Below, in pieces: positions 9,352-18,329 of a DNA stretch of 64,000 nt. The position numbers and the translations under genes were made by a program. The stretch is from contig NZ_CP030261.1 of NCBI RefSeq assembly GCF_003312915.1, positions 4,092,001-4,156,000 on the forward strand. The letters are read 5' to 3'. Numbering within the stretch: the first letter of the stretch is position 1; each line of letters starts with the position of its first letter. Origin of the DNA: Flavobacterium fluviale (GTDB lineage: Bacteria; Bacteroidota; Bacteroidia; Flavobacteriales; Flavobacteriaceae). The notes under the pieces are model-generated. The model saw only the letters and a program-made list of their open reading frames with translations. It was not told the DNA's origin and ran no database searches.

Positions 9352-10185
9352 ATGGAAAAGCAATCGGGATATACTTGGAAATTAGGAATGTTTGTAACAA
9401 TAGGTTTACTGCTTTTTGTAATGGCCATATATTTTATCGGAAAACAGAAAAACTTATTTGGCTCTACCTTTCATATTACCTCTCAGTTTAAAACTGTAAG
9501 TGGTTTGGAAGTTGGAAATAATGTTCGTTTTTCAGGAATTAATGTTGGAACTGTAGAACAGATTCAATTAAAAAACGACTCAACAGTAATAGTTGTTTTA
9601 GTAATGAAAGAAGATGTTCGAAAATTTATTAAAACAGATGCTACGGCAAGCATTGGTTCTGACGGATTAATGGGCGATAAAGTTTTAACTATTTCTCCTG
9701 GTGCAAAATCTCAAAAAATTATTGAAGATAATGGGCAGCTTGCGTCTGTTGACGGAATTGAAATGCATGATATTATGAAAAGCGTTAAGAAAAGCGTCGA
9801 TAATATTGGCGTGATTTCAGATGAAATAGCCATTTTCAGTCATAGCATGAACAACGGAAACGGAGCTTTAGCCAGATTGGTTAAAGATGATAAAATGGCC
9901 AATAGTGTATCGAACACTCTTTCTAACCTTGAATCTGGAACAAAAGGTTTCAGTGATAATATGGAGGCTGCAAAAAGTAATTTCCTATTAAGAGGTTATT
10001 ACAAGAAAAAAGAGAAAGAAAAAGTTAAAAAACAAGAAGAAATAAAAGAGAAAAAAGAAGAACAACAAGAGAAAGCTCAAAAAGAAAAAGAGAAAAAAGA
10101 AAAGGAACTACAAGAGCAAAAAGAAAAAGAGGAAAAACAAAAGCAGGAAGAAGCTAAAAAAGCGGAAGCTGAGAAGAAGAAATAA
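9352..10185 (+). CDS. MlaD-like MCE-domain lipid-binding protein
   Basis: 277 residues: one N-terminal membrane anchor (about residues 10-28), then a single MCE domain (from ITSQFKTVSGLEVGNNVRFSG to about 115) that forms the periplasmic lipid-binding ring of Mla systems. The last ~65 residues are almost only Lys, Glu and Gln (KEKEKVKKQEEIKEKKEEQQ and onward), a highly charged helical or disordered tail that typical MlaD proteins lack. Third gene of the operon. No MlaB or MlaC is visible nearby. Confidence 0.92.
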   Translation: MEKQSGYTWKLGMFVTIGLLLFVMAIYFIGKQKNLFGSTFHITSQFKTVSGLEVGNNVRFSGINVGTVEQIQLKNDSTVIVVLVMKEDVRKFIKTDATASIGSDGLMGDKVLTISPGAKSQKIIEDNGQLASVDGIEMHDIMKSVKKSVDNIGVISDEIAIFSHSMNNGNGALARLVKDDKMANSVSNTLSNLESGTKGFSDNMEAAKSNFLLRGYYKKKEKEKVKKQEEIKEKKEEQQEKAQKEKEKKEKELQEQKEKEEKQKQEEAKKAEAEKKK

Positions 10186-10328
10186 ACTTCAAAATTCCAA
10201 ATTCCGAACTTTTTGTTTTTCATAACTTATTACTATAACTAATAACTTATAACACATCATCATAATTTGAAACTCTTTTTACTTCTAAATTTAACTGCTG
10301 TCTTTTAGACAGCAAAAACTTATAGTAT

Positions 10329-13154
10329 ATGCCTGCTTCAATTAAACATACCGCCATAAAAGTCTTAAAAATTACCGGAATTACGATTTCGGTTATTTTG
10401 TTTTTGTTATTTATAATTCCGCTGCTATTTCCTGGAAAAATTGCTTCGGAAGTAAAGAAAATTGCCAACGAACGTTTAGACACAAAACTTGATTTTACCA
10501 AGTCTAAACTTTCCTTTTTTACCCATTTTCCTTCGCTAACAGTTTCATTGGATGATTTATCCCTAACGGGTTCAAAACCATTTAGCAATGATACTTTATT
10601 AAAAGCCGAAGAAGTTGCTTTCGGAATTAATTTAAAACGTCTGATTTTTGATAATGAAGTCAAAATCAACAAGCTTTATGTTTCCGATGCTCTGATTAAT
10701 GTTATGGTTAATGAAAAAGGTCAGGCGAACTATAATATATACATCGCTCCAGAAAACAGGGACGATAAAAAAGATCCCAATAAACCAGAAGAAGGAACAG
10801 CAATTCGATTAGAACGCATTGATTTAAAAAATTGTCATGTAAAATATAATGACCGTTCGGCAAAGATTTTGGTTGATGCAAAAGGTTTTAATTATGTTGG
10901 AAAAGGAAATTTAAGTGAAGATATTTTTGATCTTGCAACCGATGCCAAAATCGATGAACTTGATTTCTTTTACGATAGAACGGGTTATATCAGAAAAAAA
11001 GAAGTTCGAGCCGATTTAATTACCAGAATCAATACAAATGCCCTTTCTTTTATTCTTCAAAAAAATGAATTAAGAATCAATAAACTTCCTTTAAAATTCT
11101 CAGGGCTGTTTACCATTCTACGAGACGGATATAAAATTAACATCAAGGCAGCTTCAGAAAATACAACTGTAAAAGATCTCCTTTCTGTTATGCCTCCAGA
11201 ATATTTAACCTGGCTTGAAAAAACAGAAATCTCTGGAAAAAGTGATTTGCTTCTAACTTTTAAAGGAGATTATAATGTCCAAAAAAAACAAAAACCAAAT
11301 TTAGCTTTCAATTTAAAAATTAATGAAGGTTCTGTAAATTATCAAGACGCACCTGTTCCACTAACCGATTTCCAAATGGATTTGAATGCAATGCTTCCGT
11401 CATTAGATACAGAGCAGTTATTGGTGAATCTACGAACATTTAAATTTAAAGTTGGCGAAAAAGATTATTTCAACGCTTATCTTCACAGTAAAGGATTAAG
11501 CGAAATGAATATCAATGCGAGTGTAAAAGGCGCATTAGATCTAGCTGTTGTAGATGCTGCATTAGGTCTAAGCAGTATTGATTTAAAGGGAATTTTGAAA
11601 ACAGATATACAGGCACGCGGAACTTTCAGCACATCTAAAAAACTGTTCCCTAAAACTAAAGGCGGTATTTCACTTCGAAATGGATGGCTTAAAACGGAAT
11701 ATTATCCTAATCCAATTACCAATATTACTTTTATTGCTAATATGCTGAATAAAGCGGGAACTTTTCAGGATTTAATTGTTGCCGTTGCTCCTGCTTCTTT
11801 TGTTTTTGAAGGAAATCCAGTTTATGTAAATGCAGCACTTTCTGATTTTAGCGACTTAGCGTATAATGCCAAAATAAAAGGAGAATTGAATGTCGGCAGA
11901 ATCTATCAGGTTTTTTCTCAAAAAGGACTTGATTTAACGGGTTATGCAAAAGCAGATCTTTCGCTGAAAGGCAAACAAAGTTATGCTACAACCGGACAGT
12001 ACGATAAACTGGATAATAGAGGGACTTTAATCCTAAAAAACATAAAAGCAACTTCTGAATTATTTCCGAAAGCGTTTTTTATCAAACAAGGAAATTTCCG
12101 TTTTCAAAACGAAAAAATGTGGTTTGAGAAATTTAATGCTTCTTACGGAAAATCGGATTTTGACATTAACGGATATCTTTTAAATACAATCAATTATTTC
12201 TTAGAATCTAACGGAACTCTAAGCGGTAACTTCAACTTAAAATCGAAATTGATTAATGTTGATGAATTTATGGCGCTTGAAAATGGAGAAAATAATGATC
12301 GAAAAATTGAAGTAGAATACGCCAAAGAAGATCATCCGAAAATGAGCGGCGTCGTTATGATTCCGAAAAACTTAAATGTCAGCTTAAACGCAAATGCAGA
12401 CAAGGTAGAATACAACGGACTAGTATTCAATAAACTTAACGGAAAAACTGGTGTTACAAAAGGAGGATTTTACCTAGAAAATGCTACCTTTAACATCATT
12501 GACTGCATTTTAGGAATTGATGCGTCATACAAAGATGAGTCACCTACGTCTGCGCATTTTGACGCTCATTTCCGTGCGAAAGACTTTGATGTACAGAGAG
12601 CTTACAAAGAAATTCCGATGTTTCATGATATGGTCACTGCGGCTGAAAAAGCCCACGGAATCATTTCTGTTGATTATAAAATTAAAGGTGATTTGGATGG
12701 AAATATGAGCCCAATTTACGAATCTCTTCAAGGGGGCGGTACGCTGAATTTAAGAGATGTGAAAATTCAAGGTCTAAAATTATTTGACGGAATAAGCTCT
12801 AAAACAGGGCAAAACGGTTTAAATAATCCTGATATGAAGGGAATCGAAGTCAAATCTACAATTGATAAAAACCTTATAAGAATTGAACCATTTACCTTTA
12901 CTGTTGCTGTTTTTAAACCAACAGTAAAAGGGACTACAAGCTTTGACGGACTTTTGGATCTTAGAATGCGTTTAGGCCTTCCTCTTTTCGGAATTATTGG
13001 TTTTCCAATTGTAATTACAGGAACTCACGACGCACCAAAAATCAAAATATTTAGTAAAACTGGGCAGGAAATTAATCCAGCTGTTTATGACGAGAAAAAT
13101 AATAAAGTTATTCGAAAAGAAAAAGTCAGCAAATCAAAAACAAAAAAATCATAA
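10329..13154 (+). CDS. AsmA-family protein
   Basis: 941 residues with an N-terminal membrane anchor (about 12-35, ILFLLFIIPLLFPGKI) and a long periplasmic body rich in beta-strands. The opening after the anchor (ERLDTKLDFTKSKLSFFTHFPSLTVSLDDLSL) and the C-terminal region (LNLRDVKIQGLKLFDGI, then a strand-rich end) are characteristic of AsmA-like proteins, thought to be bridge-type lipid carriers or regulators of outer-membrane assembly. It sits 143 bp after the MlaD gene, in keeping with envelope lipid traffic. The tail is a Lys-rich stretch (KEKVSKSKTKKS). Confidence 0.88.
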   Translation: MPASIKHTAIKVLKITGITISVILFLLFIIPLLFPGKIASEVKKIANERLDTKLDFTKSKLSFFTHFPSLTVSLDDLSLTGSKPFSNDTLLKAEEVAFGINLKRLIFDNEVKINKLYVSDALINVMVNEKGQANYNIYIAPENRDDKKDPNKPEEGTAIRLERIDLKNCHVKYNDRSAKILVDAKGFNYVGKGNLSEDIFDLATDAKIDELDFFYDRTGYIRKKEVRADLITRINTNALSFILQKNELRINKLPLKFSGLFTILRDGYKINIKAASENTTVKDLLSVMPPEYLTWLEKTEISGKSDLLLTFKGDYNVQKKQKPNLAFNLKINEGSVNYQDAPVPLTDFQMDLNAMLPSLDTEQLLVNLRTFKFKVGEKDYFNAYLHSKGLSEMNINASVKGALDLAVVDAALGLSSIDLKGILKTDIQARGTFSTSKKLFPKTKGGISLRNGWLKTEYYPNPITNITFIANMLNKAGTFQDLIVAVAPASFVFEGNPVYVNAALSDFSDLAYNAKIKGELNVGRIYQVFSQKGLDLTGYAKADLSLKGKQSYATTGQYDKLDNRGTLILKNIKATSELFPKAFFIKQGNFRFQNEKMWFEKFNASYGKSDFDINGYLLNTINYFLESNGTLSGNFNLKSKLINVDEFMALENGENNDRKIEVEYAKEDHPKMSGVVMIPKNLNVSLNANADKVEYNGLVFNKLNGKTGVTKGGFYLENATFNIIDCILGIDASYKDESPTSAHFDAHFRAKDFDVQRAYKEIPMFHDMVTAAEKAHGIISVDYKIKGDLDGNMSPIYESLQGGGTLNLRDVKIQGLKLFDGISSKTGQNGLNNPDMKGIEVKSTIDKNLIRIEPFTFTVAVFKPTVKGTTSFDGLLDLRMRLGLPLFGIIGFPIVITGTHDAPKIKIFSKTGQEINPAVYDEKNNKVIRKEKVSKSKTKKS

Positions 13155-13269
13155 TAAATTATAAATCTGCACATAGCTAGAGTGCATTTTAACCCAACTA
13201 CTAAAAAAAACGAGCAAAACTGCTCTCAAGAAATACAACCAAAAACAACACTAAAAACGCAACCAAAAA

Positions 13270-14469
13270 ATGAAATTGAGCTCTACAAAAACGTATTGGC
13301 CACTAAAAAATGCCATGAAACAGAGTTATCCTTCAATTGATTCTGATACCGATACCGATATTTTAATTATCGGCGGCGGTATTACAGGAGCGCTAATGGC
13401 ATACAAACTAATTAATGAAGGAAAAAAAATTGTATTAATAGACCGCCGCGACGTCTGCGGAGGCAGTACATCCGGCAGTACAGCATTATTGCAATATGAA
13501 ATAGATGTGCCGCTGCATCAGCTCATTAAAATGCGAGGTGTAAAATGTGCTGTCGAAAGCTACCAGAATGGTAAAAAAGCCATTTTTGATCTTCGCCACA
13601 TTATTGATACCGTCGGCAGTAATTGTGATTTTGAATTTAAAAAAAGTATCTATTTTACAACTTTAAAAAAAGATGTTCCTTTTCTAAAAAATGAGTATAA
13701 AGTCCGTAAACAGCACGGTTTTGAAATCAGCTGGCTCAATAGATCAGATTTACAGAAAATGGGTTTAAAAGCCATTGCAGCTATTGAATCTAAAACTGCG
13801 GCGGTTATGGATCCTTTTAAATTAGCAAGCGATTTACTATTTCATTGTCATGAAAAAGGCATGCAGATTTTTGATCGAACAAATGTTAGTTCTATTCAGC
13901 ATCAAAAAGGAAAAATTATCGCCGTAACCGATTCAAAACATACTATAACAGCTTCGCACATTATTCACTGCACAGGCTATGAAAGTACAGAAACCTTAAC
14001 AGAAAAAGTTGTTGACTTAAAAAGTACATATGTAATTGCTTCTGAAAGTCAGCCTGATCTTCCAGAAAGCTTTAAACACGCTATATTCTGGGATACAGCT
14101 TCACCTTATCATTACATAAGAAGTACGGAAGATAATCGTATCATAATGGGCGGCGGAGACGAAGATTTTAAAGATGCTGCAAAACGAGATAAATTACTTC
14201 CAAAAAAAGAGCAATATCTATTAAAACATTTTTTTAAAAGATTCCCAGATTTAGATTTTAAACTTGATTATTCCTGGGCAGGAACTTTTGGCGAAACTAA
14301 AGACGGCCTTCCTTATTTCGGGAAGCCAAATCCAAGAAAAAATGAGCATTATGTTTTAGGTTTTGGAGGAAACGGAATAACCTTCAGCGTAATAGGTATG
14401 AATTCAATACTGGATTCTCTTCGCAATAAAAAAAATACAGATTTGGAATATTATCGATTTGGAAGGTGA
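13270..14469 (+). CDS. FAD-dependent oxidoreductase (DAO family)
   Basis: 399 residues. The N-terminal dinucleotide-binding motif is DILIIGGGITG (30-40), followed by a second FAD contact region CGGSTSGSTALLQYEID typical of D-amino acid/glycine oxidase-like flavoproteins. The C-terminal YVLGFGGNGITFSVIG closes the FAD site. The substrate cannot be read from sequence; related genes are annotated as amine or hydroxy-acid oxidases. Cytosolic, monocistronic. Confidence 0.85.
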   Translation: MKLSSTKTYWPLKNAMKQSYPSIDSDTDTDILIIGGGITGALMAYKLINEGKKIVLIDRRDVCGGSTSGSTALLQYEIDVPLHQLIKMRGVKCAVESYQNGKKAIFDLRHIIDTVGSNCDFEFKKSIYFTTLKKDVPFLKNEYKVRKQHGFEISWLNRSDLQKMGLKAIAAIESKTAAVMDPFKLASDLLFHCHEKGMQIFDRTNVSSIQHQKGKIIAVTDSKHTITASHIIHCTGYESTETLTEKVVDLKSTYVIASESQPDLPESFKHAIFWDTASPYHYIRSTEDNRIIMGGGDEDFKDAAKRDKLLPKKEQYLLKHFFKRFPDLDFKLDYSWAGTFGETKDGLPYFGKPNPRKNEHYVLGFGGNGITFSVIGMNSILDSLRNKKNTDLEYYRFGR

Positions 14470-14598
14470 CTTTTAAAAGTTGCAAAGGATCAAAGGTCTT
14501 AAGTTACAAAGGTTTTTAATCTTTGTCCGTTTTAGAACTTTGATCCTTTGCATCTACAAAAACCTCTGTTCCTTTGAGCCTTTGAGCCTTTGTGACTA
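14470..14598. repeat. intergenic palindrome of the CTTTGATCCTTTG type
   Basis: TGCAAAGGATCAAAG (14481-14495) is repeated in inverted orientation as CTTTGATCCTTTGCA (14538-14552), and CTTTGAGCCTTTG words continue to 14593. It lies between two convergent genes and could fold into a long hairpin acting as a two-way transcription end. It belongs to the word family also seen at 38432-38542. Confidence 0.75.
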
Positions 14599-15549
14599 TT
14601 AAAGAATTAACTCCATCTGAATATTGCATCTTTTATAAGGTGTCGAAATTCCGAAAACTTTTTCAAAACCTAATTTGTAATACAAATTTATTGCAGGTTT
14701 TAAGATAGTGTTGCTTTCTAAGTATATCTTTTTCGCCCCAAGATCTTTAGCTTTATTTACAATTGCTTTTCCTAAAAGCCATCCAATATTTTTGCCTTGC
14801 GCTTTTGGTGAAACTGCCATTTTAGCCATTTCAAAATCATATTCACTATTTTGCATTTTTATAAGCGCGCATACACCAACTGGTTCATTTTGATACAAAG
14901 CAACTAAAATTTTTCCGCCTTTATCCAAAATATAACTTTCGGGATTATCCAATGCTTTATAATCAGCTTCTTCCATTTCGAAATACGTCGAAATCCACTC
15001 AACATTCAAGGACTTGAATGCTTCTTTATATTCGGGTTTATATTCCACGATTTCAACATCTTTACTTTCGCGAATTTTCTTCTGGTCGCTTACTCTTTTA
15101 AATAAAGACTTTTGCTGTAATAAAAATTCCCATTCTTCAATTGCTGCCCAAAGATTGTGTTTTGCCTCAGAAATTAAACCTTCAACAGCCACATCAATAT
15201 CTAATAATTGATTTTTAATTTTATTGGAAATCAAAATTCCTTTCTCTGTCAAAACAACATTATTCTTGCGTTTATCATCAGTTTTGGCTCCTTCTTCAAG
15301 GATTCCAACTCCAATCATTTCCTGAATAATTTTGCTTACAGATGGCTGAGAATGTCCAATTTCATTTGCAATTTCTGTAATCGTCATTTCTCGAACTTCT
15401 GCAATGGTGTAAAATACAGGAAACCATTTCGGATTAAAATCTATTCCGTATAATTCATAAATTTTAGAAGCATCATCTGTAAAACTTGCCGTCATTAAGC
15501 GTAAACGGCTTCCCAACGCCACTTTACCAACTTTATTAAAAAATTCCAT
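14599..15549 (-). CDS. MarR-type regulator fused to GNAT acetyltransferase
   Basis: 316 residues. Residues ~1-150 form a MarR-like winged helix domain (TITEIANEIGHSQPSVSKIIQEM as recognition helix region, then the wing with DDKRKNNVVLTEKG). Residues ~165-316 form a GNAT N-acetyltransferase (acetyl-CoA loop VSPKAQGKNIGWLLG; NLYYKLGFEKV near the end). This fusion is a known architecture and is thought to link small-molecule acetylation to transcription. Targets are unknown. Confidence 0.88.
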   Translation of the reverse strand: MEFFNKVGKVALGSRLRLMTASFTDDASKIYELYGIDFNPKWFPVFYTIAEVREMTITEIANEIGHSQPSVSKIIQEMIGVGILEEGAKTDDKRKNNVVLTEKGILISNKIKNQLLDIDVAVEGLISEAKHNLWAAIEEWEFLLQQKSLFKRVSDQKKIRESKDVEIVEYKPEYKEAFKSLNVEWISTYFEMEEADYKALDNPESYILDKGGKILVALYQNEPVGVCALIKMQNSEYDFEMAKMAVSPKAQGKNIGWLLGKAIVNKAKDLGAKKIYLESNTILKPAINLYYKLGFEKVFGISTPYKRCNIQMELIL

Positions 15550-15599
15550 AATAACAATAATTAATTATATAACTAGTTATGCAAATGTATAAAAAAAAA

Positions 15600-15783
15600 C
15601 TTCATACAAAGTTTTTTTTTTTAGTTACTAAGAAGCTAAGGTTCTAAGATGCTGAGTTTTATTAAAAACTTCGAATCTTAGAACCTTAACTGTATATATA
15701 TCTTGCTTTAAAGCTAACGACATTACTAATATTTGATTCCAAAGCTTATAATCTTAGGATCTTAGAACCTTAGAATCTTTCAA
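15600..15783. repeat. intergenic TAAGGTTCTAAG-type palindrome
   Basis: AAGCTAAGGTTCTAAGATGC near 15636 is answered by inverted words CTTAGAACCTTA at about 15677 and 15762. The whole space between the MarR-GNAT gene and the AraC gene is built from these words. A large imperfect hairpin is possible. Same family at 20650-20690 and 32733-32752. Confidence 0.75.
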
Positions 15784-16809
15784 TTAAGCTGTAATTGCCA
15801 AAGAATTCAAATTAAATTTATATTCTTTTGGACTGCAGTTGAATTTTTGCTTGAAGATTTTTGAGAAATAACTTCTGCTGGTAAAACCAATGCAATACAC
15901 TATCTCTGAAATATTTAGATCTGATGTTCTTATCAAAATTTCTGCTTTTAATACGCGCATGTGTGTGATATAGTCGTTGACAGTGCGATTGTGAATCATT
16001 TTAAAACCTTCTTGAAGTTTGTTTGGTGATAAACCTGATTTTTTACTCAAAGATTTGATAGAAAATGCTTCTTCTGGGCTTGCTTTAATAAATTCTGAAA
16101 GTTCTTTAATTTCTTCCATTTCTCTTAAAGTCAATCCATTTGATTCATTTGCAAAAGCATGTAAATCGTCAGAATGCTGCTGAATTTCCATTGCAAGAAT
16201 AATTCTCATAATGCCCTCTTTCAATAAATTACGAACAATTCCAGTTTGTGTAATAGAATTAAGCTGCTCGATTTTTTCGGCGATTTGTAAATTATAAGAA
16301 CCTATATAAAAGAAATCCTGAACTAGGTTATTTTCAAAAAAAGTATCTTTAACTCTTTGGTTTAAAGAATGTAATTGAGTTTTAGCATCAACTTGAGTTC
16401 CCACAATAATTAAAGTCAGTTTAGTTTTTTTTCCTTTTTCAAAAAATAAAACATTATCCTGATTTTGTTTTGAAGTTACAATGGCAGTTTGAAAAGTTTT
16501 AAGTTTTCGCTCTTCCCCATTCAATCCAAAACTATGCGATAAACTTCCTTTAGAACAATAAGCAAAATAAATAGGTGACGATTTTACGTTTAGAATATCT
16601 AATCTGACATCGCTTGAAAACGTCATATCAAACTGAACATACGAAATATTATCATTAAAAGAAGCTCCGATAATTGAACCTTCTGCAAAGCTGTTTTCTA
16701 CTTCAAGAGTATATTCGTCTAAGTCAAAAGTCACTTTTCCACCAAAGTTAGTATGAAGTTCATCAAATATATTTTGAGTTTTTTCTGTATTTATAGTAAC
16801 AATTTTCAT
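15784..16809 (-). CDS. AraC-family transcriptional regulator
   Basis: 341 residues. The N-terminal ~230 residues are an unrecognised sensor region. The C-terminal ~95 residues carry the two helix-turn-helix motifs of AraC proteins (SIKSLSKKSGLSPNKLQEGF and ISEIVYCIGFTSRSYFSKIF) and end with the family signature FNCSPKEYK. No linked target gene is obvious: it faces convergent repeats downstream and a DNA repair gene upstream on the other strand. Confidence 0.88.
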   Translation of the reverse strand: MKIVTINTEKTQNIFDELHTNFGGKVTFDLDEYTLEVENSFAEGSIIGASFNDNISYVQFDMTFSSDVRLDILNVKSSPIYFAYCSKGSLSHSFGLNGEERKLKTFQTAIVTSKQNQDNVLFFEKGKKTKLTLIIVGTQVDAKTQLHSLNQRVKDTFFENNLVQDFFYIGSYNLQIAEKIEQLNSITQTGIVRNLLKEGIMRIILAMEIQQHSDDLHAFANESNGLTLREMEEIKELSEFIKASPEEAFSIKSLSKKSGLSPNKLQEGFKMIHNRTVNDYITHMRVLKAEILIRTSDLNISEIVYCIGFTSRSYFSKIFKQKFNCSPKEYKFNLNSLAITA

Positions 16810-16974
16810 GGTGACTGGATTTAAATTCTAATAATTTGCTAAATAGATCTTGCTAAAAATCTGAAGTCAAAGTTCGTCTAAACCCCCATGAACCGTGTTA
16901 TATAATTTTCTCGTTTTGTTTTATAATTCCTTATAAATGATTATTTTAACAGATACAAAATTCGAACCTCAAAC

Positions 16975-17460
16975 ATGAAAAGTTTTTCCTTTCCTCCTAT
17001 TAGTTCTCAAGATTCTAAAATCCTGATTTTAGGCACAATGCCTGGAACAAAATCTTTAGAACTCAATCAGTATTATGGTCATAAACAGAATAACTTTTGG
17101 AAATTTTTGTTCACTATAATGGGAGAAGAATTTTCAATGGATTACCAAACACGCAAAAACTTATTGATAAAAAACAAGATTGCGCTTTGGGATGTCTTAC
17201 AATTTTGCGACCGTATTGGAAGTCTCGACAGCGCGATAAAAAATGAAATTGCAAACGATTTTGAAAGTTTTCTGAACACACATCCGCAAATAGAATACAT
17301 TTTTTTTAATGGCCAAAAGGCTGCAGCATTTTTTAAAAAATATGTTCACTTAGAAAAAGAGTATAAAAGTTTCACGCTTCCATCAACCAGTCCCGCCAAC
17401 GCCAGCAAGACTTTCCAAGATAAATTAAAGGAGTGGGACATTATTAAAACCTTATTATAG
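16975..17460 (+). CDS. DNA-deoxyinosine/uracil glycosylase family (UDG family 6-like)
   Basis: 161 residues. The opening ILILGTMPGTKSLELNQYYGHKQNNFW is the active-site region of the uracil-DNA glycosylase superfamily branch that excises deoxyinosine (hypoxanthine). The C-terminal LPSTSPANA matches the second conserved motif. It removes deaminated bases in base excision repair and acts on DNA in the cytoplasm. Divergently placed from the AraC gene. Confidence 0.85.
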   Translation: MKSFSFPPISSQDSKILILGTMPGTKSLELNQYYGHKQNNFWKFLFTIMGEEFSMDYQTRKNLLIKNKIALWDVLQFCDRIGSLDSAIKNEIANDFESFLNTHPQIEYIFFNGQKAAAFFKKYVHLEKEYKSFTLPSTSPANASKTFQDKLKEWDIIKTLL

Positions 17461-17767
17461 GAATAGCAGTTTTATAGAATTAAAATGCAAATATTGGAAT
17501 CATGTAACTTTTTCCTTTTAAAATATAACAAATTATAGCCGCTCAAAATCTAATTTTACATCGTAGAAAACAAAGAAAAATAAGCCCTGTTGAAAATTTG
17601 ATTAACGAAAAGGAAAGGCTTTATTCTTATTAAAATTACTTAACAAACTTTAACGAGTTTAGATTATAAAGAGAACATTGGTTATGTTAGTTTATTTTTG
17701 GGAAAAAGCTGCTCTATAATTTTATAGAGCAGCTTTGTTTTTATAAGACACTTAAAACAAAAAAAAC
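17461..17767. other. intergenic region with -7 box and strong hairpin
   Basis: 307 bp, no gene seen. Near its end there is a TATTTTTG box (about 17694-17701) that fits the flavobacterial -7 element TAnnTTTG, but no TTG at the proper distance. A strong hairpin lies directly after it. If the box is a promoter, the hairpin is at the very 5' end of the transcript of the next gene. Confidence 0.4.
17703..17745 (+). terminator. strong hairpin followed by T-run
   Basis: AAAGCTGCTCTATA pairs perfectly with TATAGAGCAGCTTT around a 4-nt loop and is followed by GTTTTT. It looks like an intrinsic terminator but stands just 20-25 bp upstream of the start codon of the next gene on the same strand. It could therefore end transcription from upstream or act as a 5' leader structure. 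Confidence 0.7.
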
Positions 17768-18202
17768 ATGAAAATTCAGACCTATTACAATCATATACGA
17801 TTTTATACACCGCACCACTTTATATATTATCCTATTCTAATTCTGTTTTTAATCGCAAGCATTTATTTGGCTGCAACCACAGAAGATTATCTTATCTGGG
17901 GATTCATAAGCGTGATTTTAATCTTTTTGTTCGCTTTAGCATTTATGCTGCGCCAGCACTATGCACTTACGTTACAAAACAGAATCGTGCGTTTAGAGAT
18001 GCGTTACCGCTATTTCTCATTAACTGGCAAAAGATTTGAAGAATTTGAATACAAACTTACAGACGATCAAATATTTGCATTACGTTTTGCACCAGACAAC
18101 GAATTGATTCCGCTTGTAGATGATGTTTTAAAAAATAACTTAAGCGGAGACGCTATCAAAAAAGCGATTGTCCACTGGAAAGCCGATTATCATAGGGTTT
18201 AG
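17768..18202 (+). CDS. small two-TM membrane protein (DUF6526-like)
   Basis: 144 residues with two adjacent membrane segments (about 20-37 and 43-61) and a cytosolic C-terminal half rich in charged residues (RLEMRYRYFSLTGKRFEEFEYKL and on). It resembles the DUF6526 family of Bacteroidota; that name is from memory and moderately secure. Function unknown. Preceded by a terminator-like hairpin that may control its expression. Confidence 0.7.
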   Translation: MKIQTYYNHIRFYTPHHFIYYPILILFLIASIYLAATTEDYLIWGFISVILIFLFALAFMLRQHYALTLQNRIVRLEMRYRYFSLTGKRFEEFEYKLTDDQIFALRFAPDNELIPLVDDVLKNNLSGDAIKKAIVHWKADYHRV

Positions 18203-18329
18203 CAATAACAATTCAATAACAAGTACAATATCAAAAATCAATGGCAATTACAATTTAGAATTGATATTATTCTACTTTTATTGTTATTGATTTTTAATAT
18301 TGATTTTTAATATTGATTTGATATTGAAT
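18203..18329. repeat. low-complexity intergenic inverted repeat
   Basis: Words such as AATATCAAAAATCAAT and CAATAACAAT on the left are answered by ATTGTTATTGATTTTTAATATTG on the right. The whole 127-bp space between two convergent genes is made of them and can fold on itself. Confidence 0.65.
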
